A stretch of DNA of 64,000 nt from Bradyrhizobium sp. Gha. Its GTDB lineage: Bacteria > Pseudomonadota > Alphaproteobacteria > Rhizobiales > Xanthobacteraceae. The position numbers and the translations under genes were made by a program. The DNA is taken from contig NZ_FOQM01000040.1 of the NCBI RefSeq assembly GCF_900113735.1, positions 1 through 64,000 on the forward strand, read 5' to 3'. The notes beneath the pieces are model-generated. The model did not search any database. It saw only the letters and a program-made list of their open reading frames with translations, and was not told the origin of the DNA. Below, piece by piece: positions 25,051 to 33,890 of the stretch. The number at the start of each line of letters is the position of its first letter. Position 1 is the stretch's first letter.

Positions 25051-25887
25051 TTACGTCCCTTCGACCTGCTTCTTCGCGAGCGCGGCCGCCATCGCCGAGA
25101 TCAACGGGCGCATGAAGTAGTGGTCTTCCACCGGCGAGACGTCCGTGCGCAGGCCGTGCGCGGCGAGCTCGCCCGAAACTGCGGGTCCCACCGACGCGAC
25201 CAGCGTCCGCTCGAAGCCGGTGCGCAACTTCGCCTCGCTGCCACCCCCCTTCGCGGCATCGATCAGGCGGCGGACCTGGCCGAGATTGGTCAGAGCGATG
25301 CAATCGATCCGTCCCTCCGCCATCTCGTCGATGGCCGTGATGATGTTGGCGTCCGCAGCCTTGGAGTCATAGGCATAAGGCAACACGGTATCGACTTCTG
25401 CACCTTGCGCGGCGATCGCGCCGGTCAGCGCGCTGTGGTCCTTGTCGGGATAAAGCTGCAGGCCGAGCCGACGCCCGTTGAGATCGAGCTTGCCCAGCAT
25501 CTCGATCACGCCTTCGGTGGTCGGCTTCTCCGTGGTCTGCTGCGCATCGAGACCGACTTCGCGCAGCGCCTTTCCAGGTTTCGGGCCGCGGGTGAATTTT
25601 CGCGACTTGGCGAGCGCCGCGATCAAGGCCTGGTCGAGGGCGCGGGCGCGCGCGAGCTTCATGATCCGCCGCAGGCCTTCGCCGGTCATCAGCACGAGGT
25701 CGTCGAATGGCTTATCGATGGCGCGGCGAATCCAGGCTTCGACCGGAGCCGGGTCCGGCGCATCCCGGATGGTGAACATCGGACATTGCACGACCTCGGC
25801 GCCTTGCTCGGCCAGGAGCTTTGAGAACTGCGCCTCCTCTCGGCTTTCCAGGATCAGGATGCGGGTGCCGTTCAAACGGTCGGCCAT
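25051..25887 (-). CDS. Uroporphyrinogen-III synthase family protein
   Basis: A 278-residue protein with the bilobal HemD fold pattern: GTRILILESREEAQFSKLLA at the N-terminus, VEVVQCPMF-like strand, DDLVLMTGEGLRRIMKLARA, KPTTEGVIEMLGKLDLNGRR, DTVLPYAYDSKAAD, ALTNLGQVRRLIDAA and VASVGPAVSGELAAHGLRT. HemD cyclises hydroxymethylbilane in haem synthesis, but this divergent type is often a second, non-hem-cluster copy, and no hem genes lie nearby, so activity is uncertain. ATG 25887 is chosen because upstream residues do not match the family. Divergent to purU. Confidence 0.8.
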   Translation of the reverse strand: MADRLNGTRILILESREEAQFSKLLAEQGAEVVQCPMFTIRDAPDPAPVEAWIRRAIDKPFDDLVLMTGEGLRRIMKLARARALDQALIAALAKSRKFTRGPKPGKALREVGLDAQQTTEKPTTEGVIEMLGKLDLNGRRLGLQLYPDKDHSALTGAIAAQGAEVDTVLPYAYDSKAADANIITAIDEMAEGRIDCIALTNLGQVRRLIDAAKGGGSEAKLRTGFERTLVASVGPAVSGELAAHGLRTDVSPVEDHYFMRPLISAMAAALAKKQVEGT

Positions 25888-26050
25888 GGGCGTGCTCCGG
25901 TCAGTCAAACAAATTGCAATCGTCGATTCATCCTGACTCCGTCTTCGGGATTGGCGCAAGGGTCGCCCCGGTGCTAGAGCAGGGCGCAAATCGCGGGTTG
26001 TTCCGCGAAGTCTGCCCAAACCGTCATCACGAGCCGCTTCTTCAACAGTC

Positions 26051-26914
26051 ATGACCGATCATCAATACGTTCTGACCCTGTCCTGTCCGGATCGTCCCGG
26101 CATCGTCTCGGCGGTGTCGACCTTCCTGGCGAATTCCGGACAGAACATTCTCGATGCCCAGCAGTTCGACGACATCGAGACCGGGAAGTTCTTCATGCGC
26201 GTGGTGTTCACCGCGGCCGATCTCGCGGTGGAATTGTCCGCGCTGCAGACCGGCTTCGCTGCGATCGCCGAACGCTTCGGCATGGAGTGGCAGATGCGTG
26301 ACCGTGCCGCGCATCGCAAGGTGATGCTGCTGGTGTCGAAGTCCGACCACTGCCTGGTCGACATCCTCTATCGCTGGCGCACCGGCGAATTGCCGATGAC
26401 ATTGGCCGCGATCGTCTCCAACCATCCGCGCGAAGTCTATGAAGGGCTCGATTTCGGCGGTATCCCGTTCCATTATCTGCCTGTCACGAAGGAGACCAAG
26501 CGCGACCAGGAGGCGCAGATCCTCGATCTCGTCACCAGCACCGGGACCGATCTCGTCGTGCTCGCCCGCTACATGCAGATCCTGTCGGATGATCTGTCGG
26601 CCCATCTGTCCGGCCGCTGCATCAACATCCATCACTCGTTCCTGCCGGGCTTCAAGGGCGCAAAGCCCTATCACCAGGCTCATGAGCGCGGCGTGAAGCT
26701 GATCGGCGCGACAGCCCATTACGTGACCCGCGATCTCGACGAGGGCCCGATCATCGACCAGGACGTCGAGCGCATCAGCCATCGCGACACGCCGGAAGAC
26801 CTCGTCCGCAAGGGCCGCGACATCGAGCGCCGAGTGCTGGCGCGTGCGATCCGCTATCACCTCGACGACCGCGTCATCCTCAACGGCCGCAAGACTGTGG
26901 TGTTCGTGGATTAG
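26051..26914 (+). CDS. purU: Formyltetrahydrofolate deformylase
   Basis: A 287-residue enzyme that hydrolyses 10-formyl-THF to formate and THF, balancing the one-carbon pool and supplying formate for purine synthesis. Residues 1-85 form an ACT regulatory domain (YVLTLSCPDRPGIVSAVSTF), and 90-287 form a formyltransferase-fold hydrolase with VVLARYMQILSDD, NIHHSFLPGFKGAKPYHQAH and GATAHYVTRDLDEGPIIDQD, which include the catalytic Asn/His/Asp set. Its length equals the typical PurU. Monocistronic, followed by a palindromic spacer. Confidence 0.95.
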   Translation: MTDHQYVLTLSCPDRPGIVSAVSTFLANSGQNILDAQQFDDIETGKFFMRVVFTAADLAVELSALQTGFAAIAERFGMEWQMRDRAAHRKVMLLVSKSDHCLVDILYRWRTGELPMTLAAIVSNHPREVYEGLDFGGIPFHYLPVTKETKRDQEAQILDLVTSTGTDLVVLARYMQILSDDLSAHLSGRCINIHHSFLPGFKGAKPYHQAHERGVKLIGATAHYVTRDLDEGPIIDQDVERISHRDTPEDLVRKGRDIERRVLARAIRYHLDDRVILNGRKTVVFVD

Positions 26915-26985
26915 CGAATAGGGAAGTGGCGAGTAGCGAATAGACAAGCGAGGGATTTTCGCCACTCGCTATTCGCCATTCGCCA
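26914..26985. repeat. GCGAATAG/CTATTCGC repeat cluster after purU
   Basis: Words GCGAATAG (26914 and about 26936) and their complements CTATTCGCC and CATTCGCC (26968-26984) form an imperfect inverted repeat of about 70 bases between the convergent purU and lipoprotein genes. It probably acts as a bidirectional terminator or is a dispersed repeat. Confidence 0.7.
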
Positions 26986-26987
26986 GC

Positions 26988-27281
26988 TCAGCGCACCGCG
27001 TCTTTCGAAGTGGTGCTCGTGGTCCCCTTCTGCGCCTGCTCTTCCTTTTCGCGATCCGCCGCGGGCATCAGCCGCTTGCGCTCGCGTTCCTTCATGTAGG
27101 CATCGTATTGCGGCGTGCCCGGGCGCGGCGGGGCGTCCGCCGGCAGGCCGCCCGCCCATTGCGGGACGTAGTCGCCCATGCCGGCCGAGAGCTTCTCGTT
27201 GACGGTGCCACAGCCCGCGAGGCTCAGGCCCAGCAGGACGACCGTGGCAGCTATCGAAAACAGACGGAAGCGCATGAGCAT
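26988..27281 (-). CDS. Small predicted lipoprotein
   Basis: A 97-residue protein exported and lipid-anchored. Residues 1-22 form a lipoprotein signal with lipobox LSLAGC (Cys at about 22). The mature part is hydrophilic (GMGDYVPQWAGGLPADAPPR, then YDAYMKERERKRLMPAADRE). I recognise no named family; small proteins of this type with QWAGGLPADAPPRPGTP are widespread in Bradyrhizobium. ATG 27281 (MLM) is chosen; the longer frame to 27356 adds an Arg-rich leader that would spoil the signal. Confidence 0.78.
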   Translation of the reverse strand: MLMRFRLFSIAATVVLLGLSLAGCGTVNEKLSAGMGDYVPQWAGGLPADAPPRPGTPQYDAYMKERERKRLMPAADREKEEQAQKGTTSTTSKDAVR

Positions 27282-27897
27282 TTTCTGGAGTTCGCCGGTC
27301 GGGCGCAGGTGATGAGACGCGGGACAGAGCCCGCGGCGCGGACTGTAGCCGTTCAAGGGGTAAAATTGGCTTATTTCGAGATGTGTTCACGTGTATACAG
27401 CAGAGGTATTATAATAGGATATTTTGCCCTTGAGACCCTCTATGAACGGAGTCTAGTATACATTTCGTATTCAGGTCCGGAATTGGGGAGGTGGTCTCTC
27501 GGACGCAGGAGCGCCCAAGTCTCTTGCGTGTTCAAATTCTCGAAGGGAGAGGCTGGATTCACCATCCACTGCCATGGGAATTCCCAGGGTGCCAATACTT
27601 TTTGATCGGCCGGTTTGCGCACGCAAATGGTTTTTCGTTGACAGGTCCATCTCATTTGTACAAGCGTACAAATCTCTGCGAGAGAATAAAGATCGGTAGC
27701 TCAATACCGCAAATCCTCTCCCCTCTGCTGTCGTCGGTCCAGCGACGCGCTTGCGCCGAATGCTCGCCGAACGTCCGATTGACAGCGGGGTTGCAGAGGA
27801 CGCCATGTGGCCGCGCTACATGGCTTGGTTGTGAGCTAGGGTGAGGCAAGAGCCGGGCACTCGGTTCGAGGCGAAAGAAAAAGGGGAGGGACATCTG
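27282..27897. other. AT-rich upstream region of the second LIV operon
   Basis: About 615 bases, clearly richer in A+T than the surroundings (for example 27361-27480), with no convincing gene. It contains GTATAC words near 27394 and 27456, TTGACA at 27638-27643 as a possible -35 element, and the strong dyad listed separately. The low GC and lack of genes may mark an inserted or very old non-coding control region. Confidence 0.55.
27638..27673 (+). promoter_or_regulatory. Candidate promoter with palindromic operator for the second LIV operon
   Basis: TTGACA at 27638-27643 is followed by a perfect dyad ATTTGTAC-AAGC-GTACAAAT at 27654-27673 that overlaps the place where the -10 box (TACAAG, 27659-27664) would lie. 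It is about 225 bases before the binding-protein ATG. The arrangement fits a repressor site; the regulator is unknown. Confidence 0.5.
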
Positions 27898-29076
27898 ATG
27901 TTCGAACGCAGGATTTTCTCACGGACCGCAGCAGCGGCCGCCATCGCGAGCCTCGCGGCCGTCGCGCCGGCCAAGGCGGAAGACACCGTCAAGGTCGGCA
28001 TGATCCTGCCGATGACCGGCGGTCAGGCCTCGACCGGCAAGCAGATCGAGAACGCGATCAAGCTTTACATGCAGCAGAACGGCGACACCGTCGCCGGCAA
28101 GAAGATCGAGATCATCGTCAAGGACGATGCGGCGATCCCGGACAAGACCAAGACCGCGGCGCAGGAACTGATCGTCAACGACAAGGTCAATTTCATCGGC
28201 GGTTTCGGCGTGACGCCCGCGGCGCTCGCCGCCGCGCCCCTCGCGACGCAGGCCAAGATTCCGGAAGTCGTGATGGCGGCCGGTACCTCCATCATCACCG
28301 AGCGCTCGCCCTATATCGTTCGCACGAGTTTCACGCTGGCGCAGTCCTCGACCATCATCGGCGACTGGGCAGTGAAGAACGGCATCAAGAAGGTGGCGAC
28401 GCTGACCTCGGACTACGCGCCGGGTAACGACGCGCTCAACTTCTTCAAGGAGCATTTCACCGCCGGTGGCGGCGAAGTGGTCGAAGAGGTCAAGACGCCG
28501 CTTGCCAATCCCGACTTCGCGCCGTTCCTGCAGCGCATGAAGGATGCCAAGCCTGACGCGATCTTCGTGTTCGTGCCGGCGGGCCAGGGCGGCAACTTCA
28601 TGAAGCAATATGCTGAGCGTGGCCTCGACAAGGCCGGCATCAAGGTGATTGGCCCCGGCGACGTCACCGACGACGACCTGCTCAACAACATGGGCGATGC
28701 CGTGCTCGGCACCGTGACCGCCCATATCTACTCGGCCGCGCATCCCTCGCAGATGAACAAGGACTTCGTCGCCGCCTACAAGAAGGCGTTCGGCAGCCGT
28801 CCGGGCTTCATGGCGGTGAGCGGCTATGACGGCATCCACCTGATCTACGCGGCGCTGAAAAAGACCAATGGCGACACGGACGGCACCAAGCTGGTCGAAG
28901 CCATGAAGGGTCAGAAGTGGGAGAGCCCGCGCGGTCCGATCTCGATCGATCCGGAGACGCGCGACATCGTCCAGAACGTCTACATCCGCAAGGTCGAGAA
29001 GGTCGACGGCGAACTCTACAATGTCGAGTTCCAGACCTTCGAAGCCGTCAAGGATCTCGGCAAGACCAAGAAGTGA
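27898..29076 (+). CDS. LIV-type periplasmic substrate-binding protein (second system)
   Basis: A 392-residue type I binding protein. Signal residues 1-26 (MFERRIFSRTAAAAAIASLA then AVAPAKA) precede EDTVKVGMILPMTGGQASTG, the family start. Lobe motifs: AAQELIVNDKVNFIGGFG, AGTSIITERSPYIVRTSFTL, ATLTSDYAPGNDALNFFKEH, DAIFVFVPAGQGGNFMKQYA. Good GGGGAGGG before ATG 27898. First gene of the operon SBP-livH-livM-livG-livF-metE-like. A GACGCGC-GAAA-GCGCGTC hairpin follows the stop directly, probably stabilising this part of the transcript so that binding protein is made in excess. The ligand is unknown. Confidence 0.92.
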   Translation: MFERRIFSRTAAAAAIASLAAVAPAKAEDTVKVGMILPMTGGQASTGKQIENAIKLYMQQNGDTVAGKKIEIIVKDDAAIPDKTKTAAQELIVNDKVNFIGGFGVTPAALAAAPLATQAKIPEVVMAAGTSIITERSPYIVRTSFTLAQSSTIIGDWAVKNGIKKVATLTSDYAPGNDALNFFKEHFTAGGGEVVEEVKTPLANPDFAPFLQRMKDAKPDAIFVFVPAGQGGNFMKQYAERGLDKAGIKVIGPGDVTDDDLLNNMGDAVLGTVTAHIYSAAHPSQMNKDFVAAYKKAFGSRPGFMAVSGYDGIHLIYAALKKTNGDTDGTKLVEAMKGQKWESPRGPISIDPETRDIVQNVYIRKVEKVDGELYNVEFQTFEAVKDLGKTKK

Positions 29077-29174
29077 CGCGCGAAAGCGCGTCATCCCGGG
29101 GCGCGCATTTGCGCGAACCCAGGATCTCGAAATGATTGAAATGAATTCCGGGTTCAGCGCGGCCCCGGAATGAC
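29075..29174. repeat. Hairpin plus GTCAT...ATGAC palindromic element after the binding-protein gene
   Basis: Two elements overlap the stop region: the stem GACGCGC-GAAA-GCGCGTC at 29075-29092, and an outer pair GTCATCCCGGGGC (from 29090) with GGCCCCGGAATGAC (to 29174). Same repeat class as at 40149-40266, placed between the binding-protein gene and livH. Confidence 0.8.
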
Positions 29175-29203
29175 GAGCGATTATCAGGGTTCACCCGCTA
29201 CCG

Positions 29204-30073
29204 ATGACCTCAATCCTCACCAACCTGTTCGATGGCGTTGCCTACGGCATGCTGCTGTTCGTGCTCGCTTGCGGGCTTGCGGTCACGCTCGGCCTGATGA
29301 ACTTCGTCAATCTCGCCCACGGCGCCTTCGCCATGGCCGGGGGGTATGTCTGCATGCTGCTGGTGAATCAGCACGGCTGGCCGTTCTTCGCGGCCTTGCC
29401 GCTTGCCTTCGTCTCGGCCGCGGCGATCGGGATCGTGCTCGAGCGCACGCTCTACCGGCACCTCTACGCGCGCAGCCATCTCGACCAGGTGCTGTTCACC
29501 ATCGGGTTGACGTTCATGTCGGTCGCGGCCGTGGACTACATCCAGGGTTCATCGCGCGTGTTCATCAACCTGCCGGACGCGCTGCAGGGGCAGTTCGACG
29601 TGTTCGGCGTCGGCATCGGTCGCTACAGGCTGATGATCATCGTGATCTGCGGCCTGCTCACCGTCGGCCTCCAGATGGTACTGGCCAAGACCCGCTTCGG
29701 CAGCCGCCTTCGCGCCGCGGTCGATGATCCCCGTGCCGCGAGCGGCCTCGGCATCAACGTGCCGCAGGTGTTCGCTTTCACCTTTGCTTTCGGCTGCGGC
29801 CTTGCTGGTCTCGGCGGGGCGCTCAGCGCCGAAATCCTCGGCCTCGATCCGTATTTCCCGCTGAAGTTCATGATCTACTTCCTGATCGTGGTCACGGTCG
29901 GCGGCTCTTCCTCGATCACTGGACCATTTTTGGCCTCGCTCCTGCTCGGCATCGGCGACGTCGCCGGCAAATATTACGTGCCCAAGATGGGGCCCTTCGT
30001 GATCTACACCATGATGATCGTGATCCTGATCTGGCGCCCGAACGGCCTGTTCGGCCGCACGGCCGCGCGTTGA
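29204..30073 (+). CDS. livH: LIV-type permease LivH (second system)
   Basis: A 289-residue inner-membrane protein, about eight helices. Motifs: LFDGVAYGMLLFVLACGLAV, NFVNLAHGAFAMAGGYV, KTRFGSRLRAAVDDPRAASG (EAA loop) and VTVGGSSSITGPFLASLLLG. It forms the pore with LivM. The stop is followed within 8 bases by the livM start. Confidence 0.93.
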   Translation: MTSILTNLFDGVAYGMLLFVLACGLAVTLGLMNFVNLAHGAFAMAGGYVCMLLVNQHGWPFFAALPLAFVSAAAIGIVLERTLYRHLYARSHLDQVLFTIGLTFMSVAAVDYIQGSSRVFINLPDALQGQFDVFGVGIGRYRLMIIVICGLLTVGLQMVLAKTRFGSRLRAAVDDPRAASGLGINVPQVFAFTFAFGCGLAGLGGALSAEILGLDPYFPLKFMIYFLIVVTVGGSSSITGPFLASLLLGIGDVAGKYYVPKMGPFVIYTMMIVILIWRPNGLFGRTAAR

Positions 30074-30081
30074 GTCCGCCG

Positions 30082-31110
30082 ATGAGCGCTTCGTCCGACG
30101 TCGGTTTCCACGCCCAGCGGCAGGCGCGCTGGCACTATGGCGAGGCCGCCTTCTGGCTTGTCGTGCTCGCCTGCGGTTTTCTGTTTCCCTCGCGCTATCT
30201 GATCATGACCGACATCCTCCGGCTGGCGCTGTTTGCGATGTCGCTCGATCTCATCCTCGGCTATGCCGGCATCGTTTCGCTCGGGCACGCCGCCTTCTTC
30301 GGCGTCGGCGCCTATGCGGCGGGATTGCTGGCGTTGCACGGCATCATCAATGAGCCTGTGCTGGCGCTGATCGCCGCGGGCCTCGCCGCAATGGTGCTCG
30401 GATTCGCGGCCAGCTTCCTGGTGATTCGCGGCGTGGACCTGACCCGGCTGATGGTGACGCTCGGTATCGCGCTGCTGCTGGAGGCGCTCGCTGAACGGTT
30501 CTCCAACATCACCGGCGGCACCGATGGCCTGCAGGGCATCGACATGCAGCCGATCCTCGGCCAGATTCCGTTCGACATGTTCGGCAAGGCGGGCTTCTTC
30601 TATTCGCTCGCGGTGCTGTTCGTGCTGTTCCTGCTCGCCCGCCGCATCGTGCACTCGCCGTTCGGCCTGTCGCTGCGCGCGATCAAGAACAATCCGCTGC
30701 GTGCCGCCGCCATCGGCATCCCCGTCAACCGCCGCCTGATCGCGATCTATACGGTGGCCGCGTTCTATGCCGGCATCGCGGGCGCGCTGTTCACCCAGAC
30801 CACGGCCATCGCCTCGCTCGACGTGTTCGCCTTCGAGCGCTCGGCTGATCTGATGCTGGTGCTCGTCATCGGCGGCACCGGCTATCTCTATGGCGGGCTG
30901 ATCGGCGCGGTGATCTTCCGCATCCTTCAGGAGGTGTTCTCCACCATCACCCCGCAATATTGGCAATTCTGGATCGGCCTCGTGCTGGTCGTGATCGTGC
31001 TGGTCGGTCGCCAGCGCCTGCATTATGGCGTGTTGTACCTGCCTAATCTCCTGATCAAGCAGATTGGGGGCCGCAAGGCGATCGTGACCGTGCCGGAGAG
31101 CGACGCATGA
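30082..31110 (+). CDS. livM: LIV-type permease LivM (second system)
   Basis: A 342-residue permease. Hallmarks: SLDLILGYAGIVSLGHAAFF, LTRLMVTLGIALLLEAL, SPFGLSLRAIKNNPLRAAAI and LVLVIGGTGYLYGGLIGAVI. I use ATG 30082 (MSASSDVGFHAQRQ); a TTG at 30070 overlaps the livH stop and is less likely. The stop overlaps livG as ATGA. Confidence 0.92.
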   Translation: MSASSDVGFHAQRQARWHYGEAAFWLVVLACGFLFPSRYLIMTDILRLALFAMSLDLILGYAGIVSLGHAAFFGVGAYAAGLLALHGIINEPVLALIAAGLAAMVLGFAASFLVIRGVDLTRLMVTLGIALLLEALAERFSNITGGTDGLQGIDMQPILGQIPFDMFGKAGFFYSLAVLFVLFLLARRIVHSPFGLSLRAIKNNPLRAAAIGIPVNRRLIAIYTVAAFYAGIAGALFTQTTAIASLDVFAFERSADLMLVLVIGGTGYLYGGLIGAVIFRILQEVFSTITPQYWQFWIGLVLVVIVLVGRQRLHYGVLYLPNLLIKQIGGRKAIVTVPESDA

Positions 31111-31862
31111 CGATTGCGCTCGAAACCCGAAATCTTGAAAAGACCTTTGGCGGCCTGCGCGTCACCCGTGACTTGTCGCTCAGGATCGCGCAGGGCGCCC
31201 GCCATGCGCTGATCGGACCGAACGGCGCCGGCAAGACCACCGTCATCAACCAGCTCACCGGCGTACTCAAGCCTAATTCGGGCCGCATCCTGCTCGAAGG
31301 CCAGGACATCACCGATCTGCCTGTGCACAGGCGCGTGCTGCGCGGTCTGTCCCGCACCTTCCAGATCAACCAGCTCTATGCTGATTTGACCCCGCTCGAG
31401 ACCATCGGTCTTGCCGTCTCCGAACGCCTGGGTCACGGCGGCGACTGGTGGCGGCGGATGGGAACGCGCAGCGATGTCAACGGCGAGATCGCCGACCTCC
31501 TGACGCGCTTCCACCTGCTCGACGTCATGAACGAGCAGACCGTGACGTTGCCCTACGGCAAGCAGCGCCTGCTCGAGATCGCGGTCGCGATCGCCGCCAA
31601 GCCGCGCGTGCTGCTGCTCGACGAGCCCGCCGCCGGCGTGCCCGAGAGCGAGCGCCACGACATTCTCGCGGTGGTGGGCAGCCTGCCGCGCGACGTCACG
31701 GTGTTGCTGATCGAGCACGACATGGATCTCGTGTTCTCGTTTGCCGATCGCATTTCGGTACTGGTCTCCGGCGCCCTGCTGACGGAGGGGCCGCCCGACC
31801 AGGTCGCGCGTGATCCGCAAGTGAAGGCGGTCTATCTCGGCGAGGAGGCAGTGAATGTCTGA
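31107..31862 (+). CDS. livG: LIV-type ATP-binding protein LivG (second system)
   Basis: A 251-residue ATPase. Walker A GPNGAGKTT, VLRGLSRTFQINQLYADLTP (Q-loop), a degenerate signature LPYGKQRLLEIAVAIAAKPR, Walker B VLLLDEPAAGVPESERHDIL and the LIEHDMDLVFSFADRI switch. Starts inside livM (ATGA) and ends inside the livF start (8-base overlap). Confidence 0.93.
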   Translation: MTIALETRNLEKTFGGLRVTRDLSLRIAQGARHALIGPNGAGKTTVINQLTGVLKPNSGRILLEGQDITDLPVHRRVLRGLSRTFQINQLYADLTPLETIGLAVSERLGHGGDWWRRMGTRSDVNGEIADLLTRFHLLDVMNEQTVTLPYGKQRLLEIAVAIAAKPRVLLLDEPAAGVPESERHDILAVVGSLPRDVTVLLIEHDMDLVFSFADRISVLVSGALLTEGPPDQVARDPQVKAVYLGEEAVNV

Positions 31863-32571
31863 CTTGCTCGCGATCGATTCCCTGCGTGCCGGCTACGGAG
31901 AGGCCGTGGTGCTGCCCAACATGTCCTTGCGCCTTGCCCAAGGACAGGTACTGGCGCTGCTGGGACGCAACGGCACCGGCAAGACCACGCTGATCAACTC
32001 CATCGTCGGCGTCACCCGCCGTTTCTCGGGCTCGGTCACGCTCGCCGGCACTGACGTCACGAGCTTGCGGCCCGACCAGCGGGCGCGTGCCGGCATCGGC
32101 TGGGTCCCGCAGGAGCGCAACATTTTCAGGTCGCTGACGGTAGAAGAGAACATGACCGCGGTCGCGCAGCCCGGTCCCTGGACCGTCGAAAAGGTTTATG
32201 AGATGTTCCCTCGGCTGAAGGAACGCCGCAGCAATTTCGGCAACCAGCTCTCCGGCGGCGAGCAGCAGATGCTGGCGATCGGCCGCGCGCTCACCCTCAA
32301 TCCGAAGGTCCTGCTGCTGGACGAGCCGACCGAGGGCCTCGCCCCCATCATCGTCGAGGAGCTACTGAAGGCGATCGGGAGCATCACACGGGCGGGCGGC
32401 ATTTGCTCGATCATCGTCGAGCAGAACGCGCAAAAGATTCTGGGGCTCGCCGACCGTGTTGTGATATTGGAGCGCGGAACGATCGTCCACGACGCCCCGA
32501 GCGCCGCGCTGAAAACCGACCCGTCGGTCCTGGAGCGCCATCTCGGCGTTGCAGGAGCGGCGGCCCATTAA
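31855..32571 (+). CDS. livF: LIV-type ATP-binding protein LivF (second system)
   Basis: A 238-residue ATPase. Walker A GRNGTGKTT, LSGGEQQMLAIGRALTLNP signature, Walker B VLLLDEPTEGLAPIIVEELL, and the SIIVEQNAQKILGLADRVVI segment typical of LivF. GAGGAGG lies upstream of ATG 31855 within livG. Confidence 0.93.
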   Translation: MSDLLAIDSLRAGYGEAVVLPNMSLRLAQGQVLALLGRNGTGKTTLINSIVGVTRRFSGSVTLAGTDVTSLRPDQRARAGIGWVPQERNIFRSLTVEENMTAVAQPGPWTVEKVYEMFPRLKERRSNFGNQLSGGEQQMLAIGRALTLNPKVLLLDEPTEGLAPIIVEELLKAIGSITRAGGICSIIVEQNAQKILGLADRVVILERGTIVHDAPSAALKTDPSVLERHLGVAGAAAH

Positions 32572-32593
32572 GAAGCATCTTGGGAGTTAAGAA

Positions 32594-33712
32594 ATGCTGC
32601 GAACCAAAGCCCCCTTCCGCGCCGACGAAGTCGGCAGCCTGCTGCGTCCCGCCAAGATCAAGGAAGCCCGTAGCCGGCTCGAGAAGGGCGAGATCTCGGC
32701 CGACGATCTGCGCAAGATCGAGGACATGGAGATCGAGAAGGTCGTGCACAAGCAGGCCTCGGTGGGCCTGAAGCTCGCGACCGACGGCGAATTCCGCCGC
32801 TCCTGGTGGCATTTCGACTTCCTGGCCAAGCTCACCGGCTGCGAGCTATTCCATCCCGACACGGGCATCCAGTTCGCGGGCGTGCAGACGCGTCACGACG
32901 CGGTGCGGGTGATCGACAAGCTCGATTTCCCCGACAATCACCCGATGCTCGACCACTTCCGCTTCTTGAAGAAGGTCGCCGACCAGGCCCACGTCACCGC
33001 CAAGATGACGATCCCGTCGCCGGCGGTGCTGCACTTCCGTGGCGGCCGCAAGTCGATCTCCAAGGATGTCTATCCGGATCTCGAGGCCTTTTACGAAGAC
33101 CTCGGCAAGACCTACCGCAAGGCGGTCAAGGCGTTCTACGACGCCGGCTGCCGCTATCTGCAGTTCGACGACACCGTATGGGCATATCTGTGCTCGCCGG
33201 ACGAGTTGCAGAAGGCGCGCGAGCGCGGCGACAATCCGGACGGTCTCCAGCAGATCTACGCCCGCATCATCAATTACGCGCTGGCCGAGAAGCCCGCCGA
33301 CATGGTGGTGACGACGCATGTCTGCCGCGGCAATTTCCGTTCGACCTGGATTTCCTCGGGCGGCTACGAGCCGGTGGCTGAGACCATGCTCGCCGGCACC
33401 AATTACGACGGCTACTTCCTCGAATACGACAGCGACCGCGCCGGCGGCTTCGAGCCGCTGCGCTTCCTGCCCAAGGGCAACAAGGTCGTCGTGGTCGGCG
33501 TCATTACCTCGAAATTCGGCGAGCTCGAGAAGAAGGACGACATCAAGCGTCGTCTCGAAGAAGCTTCCAAGTTCGCGCCCCTGGAGCAGCTCGCGCTGTC
33601 GCCACAGTGCGGCTTTGCCTCGACGGAAGAGGGCAATATCCTCTCCGAGGAAGAGCAGTGGGCCAAGCTAAGCCTCGCGGTCGAAATCGCGAAGGAAGTT
33701 TGGGGCAATTAA
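32594..33712 (+). CDS. MetE C-terminal-domain-like (core-MetE) methyltransferase
   Basis: A 372-residue single-barrel protein of the cobalamin-independent methionine synthase II group. It has the catalytic barrel with zinc ligands visible in VTTHVCRGN (His, Cys) and LSPQCGFAST (Cys), plus RADEVGSLLRPAKIKEARSR and QFDDTVWAYLCSPDEL. It lacks the N-terminal barrel that full MetE uses to bind folate, so the methyl donor may be something other than methyl-THF polyglutamate. GGGAG precedes ATG 32594, 22 bases after livF, so it belongs to the LIV operon. It may transfer a methyl group from the imported compound or salvage it to homocysteine; inference from context. Confidence 0.85.
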   Translation: MLRTKAPFRADEVGSLLRPAKIKEARSRLEKGEISADDLRKIEDMEIEKVVHKQASVGLKLATDGEFRRSWWHFDFLAKLTGCELFHPDTGIQFAGVQTRHDAVRVIDKLDFPDNHPMLDHFRFLKKVADQAHVTAKMTIPSPAVLHFRGGRKSISKDVYPDLEAFYEDLGKTYRKAVKAFYDAGCRYLQFDDTVWAYLCSPDELQKARERGDNPDGLQQIYARIINYALAEKPADMVVTTHVCRGNFRSTWISSGGYEPVAETMLAGTNYDGYFLEYDSDRAGGFEPLRFLPKGNKVVVVGVITSKFGELEKKDDIKRRLEEASKFAPLEQLALSPQCGFASTEEGNILSEEEQWAKLSLAVEIAKEVWGN

Positions 33713-33890
33713 GCTGCCTCGTGCGGCCGTCATGTCCCGCGAAAGGCGGGGCATCACCGCCGTGCACCTATACGGGCGGCGTGATGCGAACGACGCCCGC
33801 TTTGCTCTATTGCCGTGCGGCAGCACAATTCGGTGCGAACAGCTGATGGCGGTCATTCTCCACCATTGATTGGTAGGCCGCCGCGTCGCG

